DNA from: Clostridia bacterium
Lineage (GTDB): Bacteria > Bacillota > Clostridia > Christensenellales > QALW01
NCBI GenBank assembly: GCA_900769815.1
Contig: CAAGID010000012.1
Coordinates: 1-17,138, forward strand
Direction: 5' to 3'
DNA: 17,138 bases
Of the stretch, positions 1 to 7,560 are shown piece by piece. A model generated the notes under the pieces. It had not been told where the DNA came from. It ran no database searches and saw only the letters and a list, made by a program, of their open reading frames with translations. The translations under genes were made by a program, and so were the position numbers. Each line of letters starts with the position of its first letter. Within the stretch, counting starts at the first letter, position 1.

Positions 1-3000
1 CATCTGACCTGAGCCGTTATAGAAGGCTTTCATTGTGTTTCCGTTAGCATAGGTAATCTGTTTTAATCTGCCGTTGCCGTTTTTGTATGTATACTTTACA
101 AGCTTTTCGTTCTTACCGTGAATACCGATGGATTCAAGGTTATGGTATGCGTTGTAGTCAAGGACATACTTCATACCGTCACCGCGGACAATTTCGGTCA
201 TATTGTCAAAAGCATCGTAGGCATAGGAAACGGTGGCTTCAGGAGTAGTTTCGTACAGTACGTTACCGTTTGCATCACGCATAACCTCTCCGTTTTCATC
301 ACGCCGTGCGGCAATATTCGTAACCTTGGTGGTTCTACCCGATTCATCATACTCGTAGGCAGTCTTATTACTGCAACGGTCAATTACTTCCTCGTTACGT
401 GAAGTATCCTCATCAACAGTATAATATACCGTATTTTTGCGTGCATCAGTTTCGCTTACAAGGTCGTTACCGGCATTATCAGGACAGTTGCAGTCAGAAG
501 TAAAGCCAAAGGCACGGTAGATAGTACCGAATTCGCCGTCGGTAAAGGTTGTCTCTGTCAGTTTATTGCCGTATTTATCAACAGCTTCTTCAAACTCACT
601 ATCAGTTGTTTCAGTGCCCCCTTGTGTAGGTAACTTATTCTGCTCTACAGAAACTTCTGAGCCGGCGTTATCTTCGGCTTCTGTAACAAAGTCCTCAGCA
701 GAAAGCTCTTTTTCAATGCTTTGTCTTATGAGCTGAATATTATCAAAATATGCATAGCCCTCTCTATTGTTACTGTATTCGCAGTAAATGCAGATTCTAT
801 CTACCTGACGGAACTGTGTTTTTGCAATTTCAACAGAAGCATACTGCCATTCATCGGTATCAGGAGCAAAAGATGCAAAGAAATCTTCAAAATTATTTTT
901 ACCTGCAACAGTATCGCTGTAGTAAATTCTTCCCATTAAGCCGAATACAGGTTCATCTGCGTCTTCACGCTGATGAACGGAGAGACCGTTACCCTTTGCC
1001 CAGCCTGAAAGAAGGAATGTTTCGCGGATTTCCTTTGAATGTTTAAGTGAAATATTCTGATATACACGAGTTCTATCTGAGAGTGAGCCTGTTAATCGCA
1101 TAGAACGGCTCATATTAAATTTATTCTCAGATGAAGTGCCGGTAGTGCCTAACGAATTCCAGCCGAATGAGTCCTGCTCAAAGTTGCCGTTAGTAATATA
1201 GTTATAATCACTTGCATAGGGATTCTTTTCAAGCTGTGCACCGTCAATATACGAAATACCTGCACCGTCAGCAAGAATCTTTACAATGACCTTTTGTTCT
1301 GAATGTAACGTAAAGGGTGCGGCAAAGCGAACGTATTCTGAATCCTGGTCACAGAGTCTTTCGCTCTCTGACAGAATATTGCCGTTTATATCTGTTACTC
1401 TTAAATAGAGGCCTGCTTTTTCCCTGCCATGATAATGCCACCATAATCTTGCATAGGCAGAGAAGGTATACTCGCCTGCAGGCAAAGTAATAGTTTCCTG
1501 CGTTACGCCCATTTCAAAAGCATCGTTATTTAAGGAATAAATTGTAAGGGAAGTTCTGCCAAACTTTGATATATCCTGATGTAAGAACGTTCTCACTTCC
1601 GTTTTATCCACACAACCTACACACTGCCAATAGTTAAGGGTTGCAAAATTATGCTCCTTTAACAGGTTATCTGCATTGGCGATTATTCCCACGCCATTTT
1701 CGCCTGAATAAGGATTGATTCCGCTTCCGCCATCTTCGACAGCTACGTTGCCGATATCCTCCGTATATACATAATCGCTGTTAATATTACCGTCATCATC
1801 AAAGGTATAAACGGTTTTAATTACGTTTTCGCAGGAATCACATTCCTCATCCATAAGTTCGGTAGTCTGAACGATAGTTCTACTTGAAGCGGCAGAATAA
1901 GAATAAGTAGACTTGGCACCTGTAACAAAATTACCGTTTTCTACGCCGTATTCTGTTACACTGTATACACGATCTCCAACATAGGAATATGCTACTCTAT
2001 ACACATTATTTCCGTTAGCGTCAAGCAATGTAACTGCAGTAGGTTTATTGGATGAATATGTTAGAGCAACCTTTCTGCCATCCTGATACGTAACGGTACT
2101 AAGAAGATTACCTGAATAGGTGTAAATTACACTTGTTTCATCAGGTGCAGTAATAGAAGTAAGGAATCCATTGCCGCTATATACAAATGTAAAGTCACGG
2201 CCGGCACCGTCAGTAACCGAAGTAATACGGTTAGAGGTATAAGTGATGTCCATATGATTTCCTGCGGCATCCTTAATTTGAATGAGTCTGCCCACAGAGT
2301 CAAACTTATATGTTTCCTCGCCCTGTTTTAATGTTCGTCGTTCAGGGTCGTACAACATATCTCCGCCATTTATATCTTCATAGAGATGATAGCAATGGGA
2401 GCCACTCTCACATACCGTTTGTTTGTCACTTTCCCTAAAGAACACTTCTTCTCCGTTTTCGCCAATATACGCATAACCGATATACTGCTTTCCTTCATGT
2501 TGGAAGTTTGCAGATATCATACTCTGCATAATATTAAGTTTATAACCATATCCCAGCTTCATAGCTGAAAAATCTGCAGTATTTAATTTAATATAATTAT
2601 TTGTAGTATACTGATAATTATATAATGCAGTATTATAAAGATGTTTAATTGTTACAGGCATACGGTTTCCCGACCAAGTAAAATCTTCTGACTCAAACAT
2701 CAAGTTACCGCATTGTAAATCAATACTGCCCTCGCCGAATCTTCCAAGTTCGTGAGAATGTGTACGGTAGGACGTATTCACTCCATATGAAGATTCATAG
2801 GTTATAACAAACTGCGGTGCATATTCTACCTCTGAAGCACTGCCGTAAAGACATATATAATTTGTGCCTTCATATCTTTCATCAATCATCTTGAGTACAA
2901 GCTTAGAATTATCGGATTCGCCTTTATTGATTCTATCCACTAAAGTAGTTACGTCAAAAGTGTAGCTTACAATATCTTCTTCTCCGCAAGTATTAGGCTG

Positions 3001-3603
3001 TACCTGTGCATAATCAATTAAATGCGAATTGTTATACGGTGTGCATAAACCGGTAGTAATCTCATCATCAACCTGATAAAGACCTATTTTAGGATATTTC
3101 CCGGAATCACAAACGGCACATTTCTGAAAAATCTTAAGCTCAGCTTTCTTAATTCTGGGATTTCGAGGCAATGTAGGTACATTAAAGTTCATATACATAC
3201 GGTCAGGTAACTGACTGGTACTTACTCTATCTTCGCCTGCGCCTACCCTATGGAGTGAAGAATTATATAAATATCCATCACTCCAACTATAGGTTGTCAT
3301 TTCCGATACATTGCTAAGTTTTATTTGCGGGTCGATAACCACAGGGAATGCACGCTGTTCTGCATTGATCCACTGACTGTCAGCAGTAACGGTAAAAATC
3401 GTATCTCCGTTAGAGGACGATTTTAATTCATATGATACCGCAGTTGATACAATACCATCAGCATCAGTCATAAACGGTGCAGGAATAAAGAAAATCTCTT
3501 CGCCGTTTTCATCACTAACAAACGCAACACGCTTGTTTGCTTCATTAAACACCGCTGTCACGTTTTCCGTATGAATGACGAATGGATAACGGTAAACTTC
3601 CAT
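1..3603 (-). CDS. RHS/YD-repeat protein with DNRLRE domain, N-terminally truncated, C-terminus off the left edge
   Basis: The frame is open without any stop from an ATG at 3603 to base 1 (1201 codons); the first upstream in-frame stop is at 3649-3651. In order: the FPVVIDP motif (residues 86-92) typical of the segment before DNRLRE domains; a DNRLRE-like beta domain at about 93-260 (RIKKAELKIF, DVTTLV); an RHS lead-in with repeats such as YKFDSVGRLI, ITYTSN and FVYSGNG at about 420-560; two jelly-roll, carbohydrate-binding-like modules at about 640-960 (second begins NGNFEQDSFGWN, ends FDNIQLI); then YD repeats (YEYDESGRTTKV, YAYDAFDNMTEI) to the edge. Members of this family are large secreted or surface proteins, often with variable toxin-like C-termini. 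No signal peptide or usual N-terminal region precedes residue 1, and the ATG lies inside a foreign HTH reading frame with no Shine-Dalgarno site. It is therefore probably an unexpressed or rearranged fragment. Family certain; expression doubtful. Confidence 0.85.
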   Translation of the reverse strand, partial: MEVYRYPFVIHTENVTAVFNEANKRVAFVSDENGEEIFFIPAPFMTDADGIVSTAVSYELKSSSNGDTIFTVTADSQWINAEQRAFPVVIDPQIKLSNVSEMTTYSWSDGYLYNSSLHRVGAGEDRVSTSQLPDRMYMNFNVPTLPRNPRIKKAELKIFQKCAVCDSGKYPKIGLYQVDDEITTGLCTPYNNSHLIDYAQVQPNTCGEEDIVSYTFDVTTLVDRINKGESDNSKLVLKMIDERYEGTNYICLYGSASEVEYAPQFVITYESSYGVNTSYRTHSHELGRFGEGSIDLQCGNLMFESEDFTWSGNRMPVTIKHLYNTALYNYQYTTNNYIKLNTADFSAMKLGYGYKLNIMQSMISANFQHEGKQYIGYAYIGENGEEVFFRESDKQTVCESGSHCYHLYEDINGGDMLYDPERRTLKQGEETYKFDSVGRLIQIKDAAGNHMDITYTSNRITSVTDGAGRDFTFVYSGNGFLTSITAPDETSVIYTYSGNLLSTVTYQDGRKVALTYSSNKPTAVTLLDANGNNVYRVAYSYVGDRVYSVTEYGVENGNFVTGAKSTYSYSAASSRTIVQTTELMDEECDSCENVIKTVYTFDDDGNINSDYVYTEDIGNVAVEDGGSGINPYSGENGVGIIANADNLLKEHNFATLNYWQCVGCVDKTEVRTFLHQDISKFGRTSLTIYSLNNDAFEMGVTQETITLPAGEYTFSAYARLWWHYHGREKAGLYLRVTDINGNILSESERLCDQDSEYVRFAAPFTLHSEQKVIVKILADGAGISYIDGAQLEKNPYASDYNYITNGNFEQDSFGWNSLGTTGTSSENKFNMSRSMRLTGSLSDRTRVYQNISLKHSKEIRETFLLSGWAKGNGLSVHQREDADEPVFGLMGRIYYSDTVAGKNNFEDFFASFAPDTDEWQYASVEIAKTQFRQVDRICIYCEYSNNREGYAYFDNIQLIRQSIEKELSAEDFVTEAEDNAGSEVSVEQNKLPTQGGTETTDSEFEEAVDKYGNKLTETTFTDGEFGTIYRAFGFTSDCNCPDNAGNDLVSETDARKNTVYYTVDEDTSRNEEVIDRCSNKTAYEYDESGRTTKVTNIAARRDENGEVMRDANGNVLYETTPEATVSYAYDAFDNMTEIVRGDGMKYVLDYNAYHNLESIGIHGKNEKLVKYTYKNGNGRLKQITYANGNTMKAFYNGSGQM

Positions 3604-3769
3604 ATTTACCGCACTGCGTGTAAATTGGTTCTGTAATGCTAAGTGATTCTATATCTCGCAATATTGTTCTTTCGGAAACGCCGAACTCTTGCGCTAAATT
3701 TGAAATTTTTTCATATCTTCTGCGGTATAAGATACGCATTATTTCTACTCTTCGTTCGGCTATTCCCAT
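3545..3769 (-). pseudogene. Truncated HTH transcriptional regulator (HTH_11/WYL-associated type)
   Basis: A 74-codon ORF. Residues 1-57 form a good winged-HTH start: ERRVEIMRILYRRRYEKISN, then the recognition-helix region FGVSERTILRDIESLS, then EPIYTQCGKYG. In relatives I recognise, the sequence after KYG continues with a glycine-rich GGVYV stretch and a longer C-terminal part. Here it switches at about base 3600 into an out-of-frame read of the RHS gene (SLPLSIRHSYGKRDSGV) and stops. The gene is thus cut by a fusion to RHS sequence. A strong ribosome site (AAAGGAGGG, about 9 nt before the ATG) and a plausible promoter remain, so a short DNA-binding-only protein could still be made. The start is chosen from that ribosome site. 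Confidence 0.75.
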
Positions 3770-3797
3770 TATCCTTTCCCTCCTTTCTTGCCCTCAT

Positions 3798-3827
3798 TTT
3801 ATAGGTTAATCCTGACAACTAATGTCA
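3798..3827 (-). promoter_or_regulatory. Promoter and TGACA-N5-TGTCA palindrome of the truncated HTH gene
   Basis: On the minus strand a -10-like TATAAA (3798-3803) lies 18 nt downstream of a -35-like TGACAT (3822-3827). The -35 is part of an inverted repeat TGACA-ACTAA-TGTCA (3813-3827). A palindrome over the -35 of an HTH gene fits autoregulation, but that is inference. Confidence 0.45.
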
Positions 3828-3840
3828 TAATAAAGAAAAA

Positions 3841-3885
3841 AAAACTGACAAATTAATGTACAACGCACATTAATTTGCCAGTTTT
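3841..3885 (-). terminator. Rho-independent terminator (leftward), 19-bp stem
   Basis: The arms 3841-3859 and 3867-3885 are inverted repeats around a 7-nt loop with one mismatch. On the minus strand that mismatch becomes a G-U pair, and the stem is followed by nine T residues, so it works best leftward. The only leftward gene upstream is the XRE regulator (4222-4473), whose transcript would then cross the whole DUF6514-like gene antisense before ending here. Confidence 0.6.
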
Positions 3886-3931
3886 ATCTTAATTAATGAA
3901 AAATTATTATTATTTATGTAACTGCCGTTCA

Positions 3932-3959
3932 TTTACTTATTTTTTAAAAGTTTTATAAT
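3932..3959 (+). promoter_or_regulatory. Probable promoter of the DUF6514-like gene
   Basis: TATAAT (3954-3959) stands 16 nt downstream of a weak -35 TTTACT (3932-3937) and about 33 nt before the start codon. The -10 is a perfect match; the -35 is poor. Confidence 0.45.
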
Positions 3960-3992
3960 ATAGAATGTAAATTAATTTAAGGAGCATGCCCT

Positions 3993-4232
3993 ATGGATAA
4001 GCAAATGAATAACTATTTATATACTGTTTTTAAAAGTATACATACTATTGACGATATAACTTATACAAGTTTTGGAATTGTTATAACATCAACACAGGAT
4101 AATTCTGTAATAGAAAGGATTAAAGATATCAGCACCTCAGAAGCAAAGATAACTAAATTAGTTAATTTGTGTAATGAGCTTTCACTGGAGCCAATTCATA
4201 TTTACGATGTCATCGAAGACTTTATTCTCTAA
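3993..4232 (+). CDS. DUF6514-like small protein, function unknown
   Basis: A 79-residue protein preceded by AAGGAG about 8 nt before the ATG. It begins with a short strand-rich region (TYTSFGIVIT), then a charged KDISTSEAKITKL segment, and ends with LCNELSLEPIHIYDVIEDFI. That ending matches what I remember of the DUF6514 family of Clostridia (a 'LVxLCNxLxLSPIHLxDVVEDFL'-like ending). The family has no known role that I can state. There is no signal peptide or membrane segment. The 3' end overlaps the convergent XRE gene by 11 bases and no rightward terminator follows. Coding status is well supported; the family name is recalled, not searched. Confidence 0.75.
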   Translation: MDKQMNNYLYTVFKSIHTIDDITYTSFGIVITSTQDNSVIERIKDISTSEAKITKLVNLCNELSLEPIHIYDVIEDFIL

Positions 4233-4473
4233 AATTTTCACTGATTATTTGTTCATATACAAAATGAATACATACAAGAAGTTCCTCGGGATCTATTTCA
4301 AGAACGGATATTATCTTGCATATTGTTGTCCATTTAGGGTCTGAATATCCTAATTCAATTTTTACATATCCTCTAACACTCATATGGCATAAATCCGCCA
4401 TATCTTCAATTGTCAGATTCTTCTTTTTTCTGTAAAAACGAATAATGCGACCAATATGATGTTTCTGATACAT
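4222..4473 (-). CDS. Small XRE-family (Cro/CI-type) HTH regulator
   Basis: An 83-residue protein that is almost entirely one HTH domain. IGRIIRFYRKKKNLTIEDMA gives helices 1-2, LCHMSVRGYVKIELGYSDP gives the recognition helix and following turn, and TICKIISVLEIDPEELL gives the closing helices, as in lambda-repressor-like XRE proteins. There is no sensor or TPR domain, so any ligand sensing would have to come from a partner. GAGGG lies about 10 nt before the ATG. A consensus promoter with the palindromic operator found at two other promoters in the window lies upstream, which makes this protein a leading candidate for the factor that binds that operator. The 3' end overlaps the convergent DUF6514-like gene. 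Confidence 0.85.
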   Translation of the reverse strand: MYQKHHIGRIIRFYRKKKNLTIEDMADLCHMSVRGYVKIELGYSDPKWTTICKIISVLEIDPEELLVCIHFVYEQIISENFRE

Positions 4474-4566
4474 AAGATCGCTACCCTCAGCGGAAATAAT
4501 ACTTATTGATAATCATTTTTTACGAGATATCATTTTTTTACAATTTTTGTAACTTATTACGTACTT

Positions 4567-4595
4567 ATTATATAAAATACTAAAAATTTTGTCAA
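4567..4595 (-). promoter_or_regulatory. Consensus promoter of the XRE gene
   Basis: On the minus strand TTGACA (4590-4595), a 17-nt spacer and TATAAT (4567-4572): a perfect sigma-70-type promoter. Transcription would start near 4560, giving an ~87-nt leader. The spacer contains a TTAGTA half-site of the nearby palindrome (4578-4583 top strand), a possible autorepression site. Confidence 0.75.
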
Positions 4596-4602
4596 TATAT
4601 TT

Positions 4603-4616
4603 TTAGTATTTACTAC
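4603..4616. promoter_or_regulatory. Palindromic operator copy 1 (XRE promoter)
   Basis: TTAGTATTTACTAC on the plus strand, a 13/14 match to TTAGTATTTACTAA. It ends exactly 7 nt upstream of the XRE -35 box, the same geometry as the copies at 7561 and 7626. Confidence 0.65.
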
Positions 4617-4650
4617 AATTATTTTTAGTTTTTATTGGGTTTTTTAGATA

Positions 4651-4688
4651 AAAAATAACCGTTCAGAATTTTTTGAACGGCTATTTTT
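4651..4688 (-). terminator. Rho-independent terminator of the leftward ATPase/wHTH/small-ORF unit
   Basis: Arms 4651-4665 and 4674-4688 (core CCGTTCA/TGAACGG flanked by A5 and T5 runs) form a 15-bp stem with an 8-nt loop. The single A/C mismatch becomes a G-U pair on the minus strand, and a run of six T follows. It begins 3 nt after the stop of the 28-codon ORF. It could also act rightward, but no plus-strand gene feeds it. Confidence 0.75.
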
Positions 4689-4690
4689 AA

Positions 4691-4777
4691 TTATCTGAAA
4701 TCACAATAGAAGCACTGTCCAGACCTTGCCGCTACCTTAATATGATCACTTAACTGCTCAGCGGTTAACGTAAGCAT
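4691..4777 (-). CDS. Putative 28-residue peptide ending CFYCDFR; candidate RiPP precursor or signal peptide
   Basis: A short ORF starting at an ATG at 4777, with GGAGA about 9 nt upstream. It begins 20 nt after the stop of the winged-helix gene and ends 3 nt before a strong terminator, so it occupies the last position of a leftward operon. The N-terminal two thirds (MLTLTAEQLSDHIKVAARSG) could form an amphipathic helix, as leader peptides do. The last seven residues are cysteine- and aromatic-rich (CFYCDFR, a C-x-x-C pair). It has no signal peptide or membrane segment. The divergent operon encodes a PqqD-type domain and a radical SAM-SPASM enzyme but no precursor, which makes this the best candidate in the window. 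I do not recognise its family. It could also be a regulatory peptide or a chance ORF. Confidence 0.5.
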   Translation of the reverse strand: MLTLTAEQLSDHIKVAARSGQCFYCDFR

Positions 4778-4797
4778 TATAGGTTTTCTCCAATTTT

Positions 4798-5859
4798 TCA
4801 TTCTTCATCCTCCTCACTATGGTGATATTTTTCCAGCATACCGCAAAGCATCCGGAAATAGTTTTTATTTATACTGTACAGTATTGTTCTGCCTTGATTG
4901 CGGGTCTTTAACATACCCGCCTTAATCATTAGGGTTATATGGTAATATGAATTGGTGCCTGTTAAACCAAACTTCTGTTCAATTTCCTTTATGGTAACCT
5001 CGCCCTTGCTTAAAATCAAATTTAAGATATATACTCGGTTTATTTCAGATAATACATTACCAAAAACGTCAAGCTCGGGTGTCTCTTGTTGTATCAATAA
5101 ATAATCAATTGTGTCAATATATTCTAATCCCAGAATAACTATTGCTATTTTATCACCATATCTTGTTTTTATAACGTTCTTATTAAACATACAAAAAGAT
5201 ATGCTCACATTTTCAAAACAGGTTAAATTACCTTGATGCATTTTAGCACTTTTCAAGCCTATACTGAGTTCATTAAAATCAAACTTTTCCTGTACCTTAG
5301 CTATTTTTTTATTAAGCTTTGAATATTTCTGTTTTAATTGAGCTTCCTTTTCCTTAAGCTCGTCACAAAGCTTACGTATTACGGGTTCGGGCTCAATAAA
5401 AAATGAATATAATGCACTTTTTACATCGCTGTTATAATTTGAGTTCTTAATGAGCTTATTTAAAGCAGAAGCTGAATTTCTGCAATTTTCAAGTGTTTTA
5501 TCATCAACGTCCCTGAAATAATATTTGATAAGATTTTCCGTTATATATTCATAATCATTTATAGCATCATAGATAAAAGCCATATTAAATTCATCGGAAG
5601 AAAGTTTTTCACAGTATGGCTCAAATAAATAAGTTGACATAAAGTTCTTTTTATCATCCATTAAATTAAAGAACAATATAAGTTCATCCGACATAGGAGA
5701 AAACTCATCACAAAGAGTTTTATAATACTCAACGTCTGTTTCTCCTTTACGGGGATTAACGTAATTTTTTAAACAATATTCTTCATTGAAATGTATTGTA
5801 AATAAAGAAAATAAATCATAAATAAAACCGGGCTGTTTAACAAATGTTATATTACTCAT
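4798..5859 (-). CDS. Winged-helix (ArsR-like) transcriptional regulator with N-terminal helical domain and coiled coil
   Basis: 353 residues. Residues 1-160 are a helical domain I cannot name. Residues 165-195 are very rich in Lys/Glu/Gln and look like a coiled coil. Residues 264-340 are a winged HTH of the ArsR/HTH_5 kind: SEINRVYILN, then FGLTGTNSYYHITLM as the recognition helix, then TRNQGRTILYSIN as the wing. The start codon overlaps the stop of the ATPase gene (ATGA at 5856-5859), so the two are translationally coupled. A paralogue with the same order of parts lies at 16047-16991, bracketing the plus-strand operon. No CxxC-type metal site is evident in the recognition helix, so metal sensing is not indicated. 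It is likely a cytoplasmic DNA-binding regulator; its ligand is unknown. Confidence 0.75.
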   Translation of the reverse strand: MSNITFVKQPGFIYDLFSLFTIHFNEEYCLKNYVNPRKGETDVEYYKTLCDEFSPMSDELILFFNLMDDKKNFMSTYLFEPYCEKLSSDEFNMAFIYDAINDYEYITENLIKYYFRDVDDKTLENCRNSASALNKLIKNSNYNSDVKSALYSFFIEPEPVIRKLCDELKEKEAQLKQKYSKLNKKIAKVQEKFDFNELSIGLKSAKMHQGNLTCFENVSISFCMFNKNVIKTRYGDKIAIVILGLEYIDTIDYLLIQQETPELDVFGNVLSEINRVYILNLILSKGEVTIKEIEQKFGLTGTNSYYHITLMIKAGMLKTRNQGRTILYSINKNYFRMLCGMLEKYHHSEEDEE

Positions 5860-7331
5860 AGCTCATACACCTTCCCAAAATCATTTTTTTCATTTAAGGC
5901 TTCTATTGCACGCTCTTTCTGAGTTTTACCGATAAGATACAGAAAAGCAAAGGCAGGGATGCGGTAAAGCATAGTGTTTTTTCTATCGCTTAAACCAAAA
6001 TCGGCAGCGTTTTGAGAAATGACGTATCCTGGCACATTGCTTAAGCCGTATATAACGATACCGTTATCATCCCTTATGGCTGAGTTATTACGCATTTTCG
6101 CCTCGATATATTGAATAGGCTGTCCTGCATACTGTACCGCAACGTCAATTTCCGCACCGTTTCCGTCGCGGATATATCCTACTTCATAAAGCTTATTTAT
6201 GGAAGCAAAATAATCCTTAACGTGCTTGAAAACGGTGGTTTCAAGCGCATAACCGAGTTCTGCTTTTTTAGTATAAATATCAGCATCAAGAACTACGGCA
6301 CTGCGAATTCCGCTATCAGTAATATATATTTTGTTTTTACGCTTCAAGACTTTTTTGCCCTGAATATTAAGCTGTTGGCTTATATTTATTAAATTAGCAT
6401 CAGCAAGGTATTGAATATATTTTTCAACAGTAGGCTTTGATACGCCTTCAAACTCCTTGCACATTGCCTCAATATTGATTATACTTGAACTGTTATAACA
6501 TAAATAAAGAAATACCTTTTCAAGCTCATCAATACTGCGTATTTCGTGAATTCTGGGTAAATCGTGCTTTATTGCACGGTCCATAACGTCTTCACGTATC
6601 AATGCCTGGGCGTAATTAACGTCATCCGTCATAACAAGTTCGGGAAAACCGCCGAGCTGCAAATAACGCATAAGATGCACCTGCAGGTCAGATAATCCCA
6701 TAATAATCCGTGTTTGTTCTTGCTTGGATAAAGTATGAATTTTAAAAACGTCATCAATATCAACGTTCATATTTAATCCCTTTATCCGGCAGTACTCATA
6801 AAAAGAAAGTGTAGGTATCCGTATAACCGTCCACCTTCCCGCACCGCTTTCGCGGACGCCCTCTTCAACAGCGGCACTTGCTGAGCCTGTTGCAACGGCG
6901 CGCATCTGCGGGTTCATATCATAAGCCATTTTTAAATAATGGGTCCATTCCTTATCAAACTGAACTTCATCAATAAATAAGTAAAACTGCTCATCATTTG
7001 ATATATTTTCTTTGTAAACGGACAACACCTGTTCAATGCCGGCTGCACGGATTACCGGATGGTCAAAAGTAAAAAATAAGATATTTTGCGGTTTAACGCC
7101 TTCTTCAAGCAAATCGGCAATGGTCTGATACATTATTGTGGTTTTGCCTATACGGCGCGCACCGCTCATTACAACAATACGGCGCAGGTCACTTTTTAAA
7201 GCTTTACGGCAGGTATAATAGCCGCAACGTTTAAAATCCTTCAAAAACGCCTTGTTGACAATGCCTGTTTGCCACCAGCCGTTATAGGACGTTAAAATTG
7301 ACAGTATATTTTCTCTGCTCACTACTGCCAT
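5856..7331 (-). CDS. AAA+ ATPase with DUF4143 domain
   Basis: 491 residues. Walker A GARRIGKT at 57-64 and Walker B FIDEVQ with D121/E122 mark an AAA_14-type ATPase domain, with a sensor-1-like ATGSAS near 147-152. Then comes a winged-helix-like part (about 270-345) and a DUF4143 C-terminus containing AEID (393-396) and IEAK (409-412), which together resemble the PD-(D/E)xK nuclease-fold core. The family is widespread in bacteria and archaea and its physiological role is mostly unknown. GGAGGTG precedes the ATG by about 8 nt. It has its own promoter and overlaps the regulator gene downstream by 4 nt. By eye it is more GC-rich than the neighbouring operon, so it may have a separate origin. Family assignment is firm; a role in the peptide system is not shown. 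Confidence 0.9.
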   Translation of the reverse strand: MAVVSRENILSILTSYNGWWQTGIVNKAFLKDFKRCGYYTCRKALKSDLRRIVVMSGARRIGKTTIMYQTIADLLEEGVKPQNILFFTFDHPVIRAAGIEQVLSVYKENISNDEQFYLFIDEVQFDKEWTHYLKMAYDMNPQMRAVATGSASAAVEEGVRESGAGRWTVIRIPTLSFYEYCRIKGLNMNVDIDDVFKIHTLSKQEQTRIIMGLSDLQVHLMRYLQLGGFPELVMTDDVNYAQALIREDVMDRAIKHDLPRIHEIRSIDELEKVFLYLCYNSSSIINIEAMCKEFEGVSKPTVEKYIQYLADANLINISQQLNIQGKKVLKRKNKIYITDSGIRSAVVLDADIYTKKAELGYALETTVFKHVKDYFASINKLYEVGYIRDGNGAEIDVAVQYAGQPIQYIEAKMRNNSAIRDDNGIVIYGLSNVPGYVISQNAADFGLSDRKNTMLYRIPAFAFLYLIGKTQKERAIEALNEKNDFGKVYEL

Positions 7332-7364
7332 AAAATAACACCTCCAAACTAATTTTACAGCTTT

Positions 7365-7393
7365 ATTTTAGCATAACTTTAAATAAAAGTCAA
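7365..7393 (-). promoter_or_regulatory. Proximal promoter of the ATPase gene
   Basis: Minus-strand TTGACT (7388-7393), a 17-nt spacer, TAAAAT (7365-7370), with a start expected near 7358, about 27 nt before the ATG. No palindromic operator adjoins it, so the ATPase unit could have basal expression independent of the shared operator. Confidence 0.6.
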
Positions 7394-7439
7394 TATAATT
7401 CAAACTATACTTTAAATTATATGCTTTAAAATTAAAATT

Positions 7440-7478
7440 ATACATAAAAAACTTGCTTTCGGCATTATTTATGCAGTT
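7440..7478 (-). terminator. Possible weak leftward terminator/attenuator
   Basis: On the minus strand GCTT...GCAT-aaata-ATGC...AAGC forms two 4-bp helices separated by an internal loop and followed by AAG and six T. If real, it would end or attenuate a transcript from the 7525-7553 promoter after about 75 nt. The stem is weak. Confidence 0.25.
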
Positions 7479-7524
7479 AAGCTATATTTCGATAAACCGA
7501 TGGCTAAATCTTTATTTTTTTATC

Positions 7525-7553
7525 ATTATAGCATATTTTTTTTCATAATGCAA
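7525..7553 (-). promoter_or_regulatory. Leftward promoter linked to palindromic operator copy 2
   Basis: Minus-strand TTGCAT (7548-7553), a 17-nt spacer, TATAAT (7525-7530). Transcription would start near 7518 and run toward the ATPase, winged-helix and 28-codon ORF unit. The operator at 7561-7574 ends 7 nt upstream of the -35. Confidence 0.6.
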
Positions 7554-7560
7554 CACTTTT

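Noticed and set aside
118..2568. Plus-strand ORFs of 60-98 codons at 118-402, 721-939, 750-1046 and 2386-2568
   Set aside because: They are antisense to the continuous RHS reading frame, have no ribosome sites and show no protein-like pattern.
1..3600. RHS YD repeats as a CRISPR-like or tandem DNA repeat array
   Set aside because: The repetition is at the protein level and degenerate; no regular direct DNA repeats with uniform spacers are visible.
3841..3885. Inverted repeat as an insertion-sequence end or attachment site
   Set aside because: There is no transposase or second copy in the window, and the stem followed by nine T residues is better explained as a terminator.
5856..7331. ATPase/DUF4143 gene as a defence or transposition component with its neighbour
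   Set aside because: Only this gene carries nuclease-fold-like residues and no partner of a known defence system is adjacent; the neighbour is a transcriptional regulator.
7414..7467. A 17-codon minus-strand ORF (MPKASFLCIILILKHII) downstream of the leftward promoter as a precursor peptide
   Set aside because: No Shine-Dalgarno site, runs through the possible terminator, and its composition is that of AT-rich noncoding DNA.
7471..7548. A 25-codon plus-strand hydrophobic ORF (MQLSYISINRW...) between the divergent promoters
   Set aside because: No ribosome site, lies upstream of the operon promoter, and its phenylalanine/isoleucine content just reflects AT-rich DNA.
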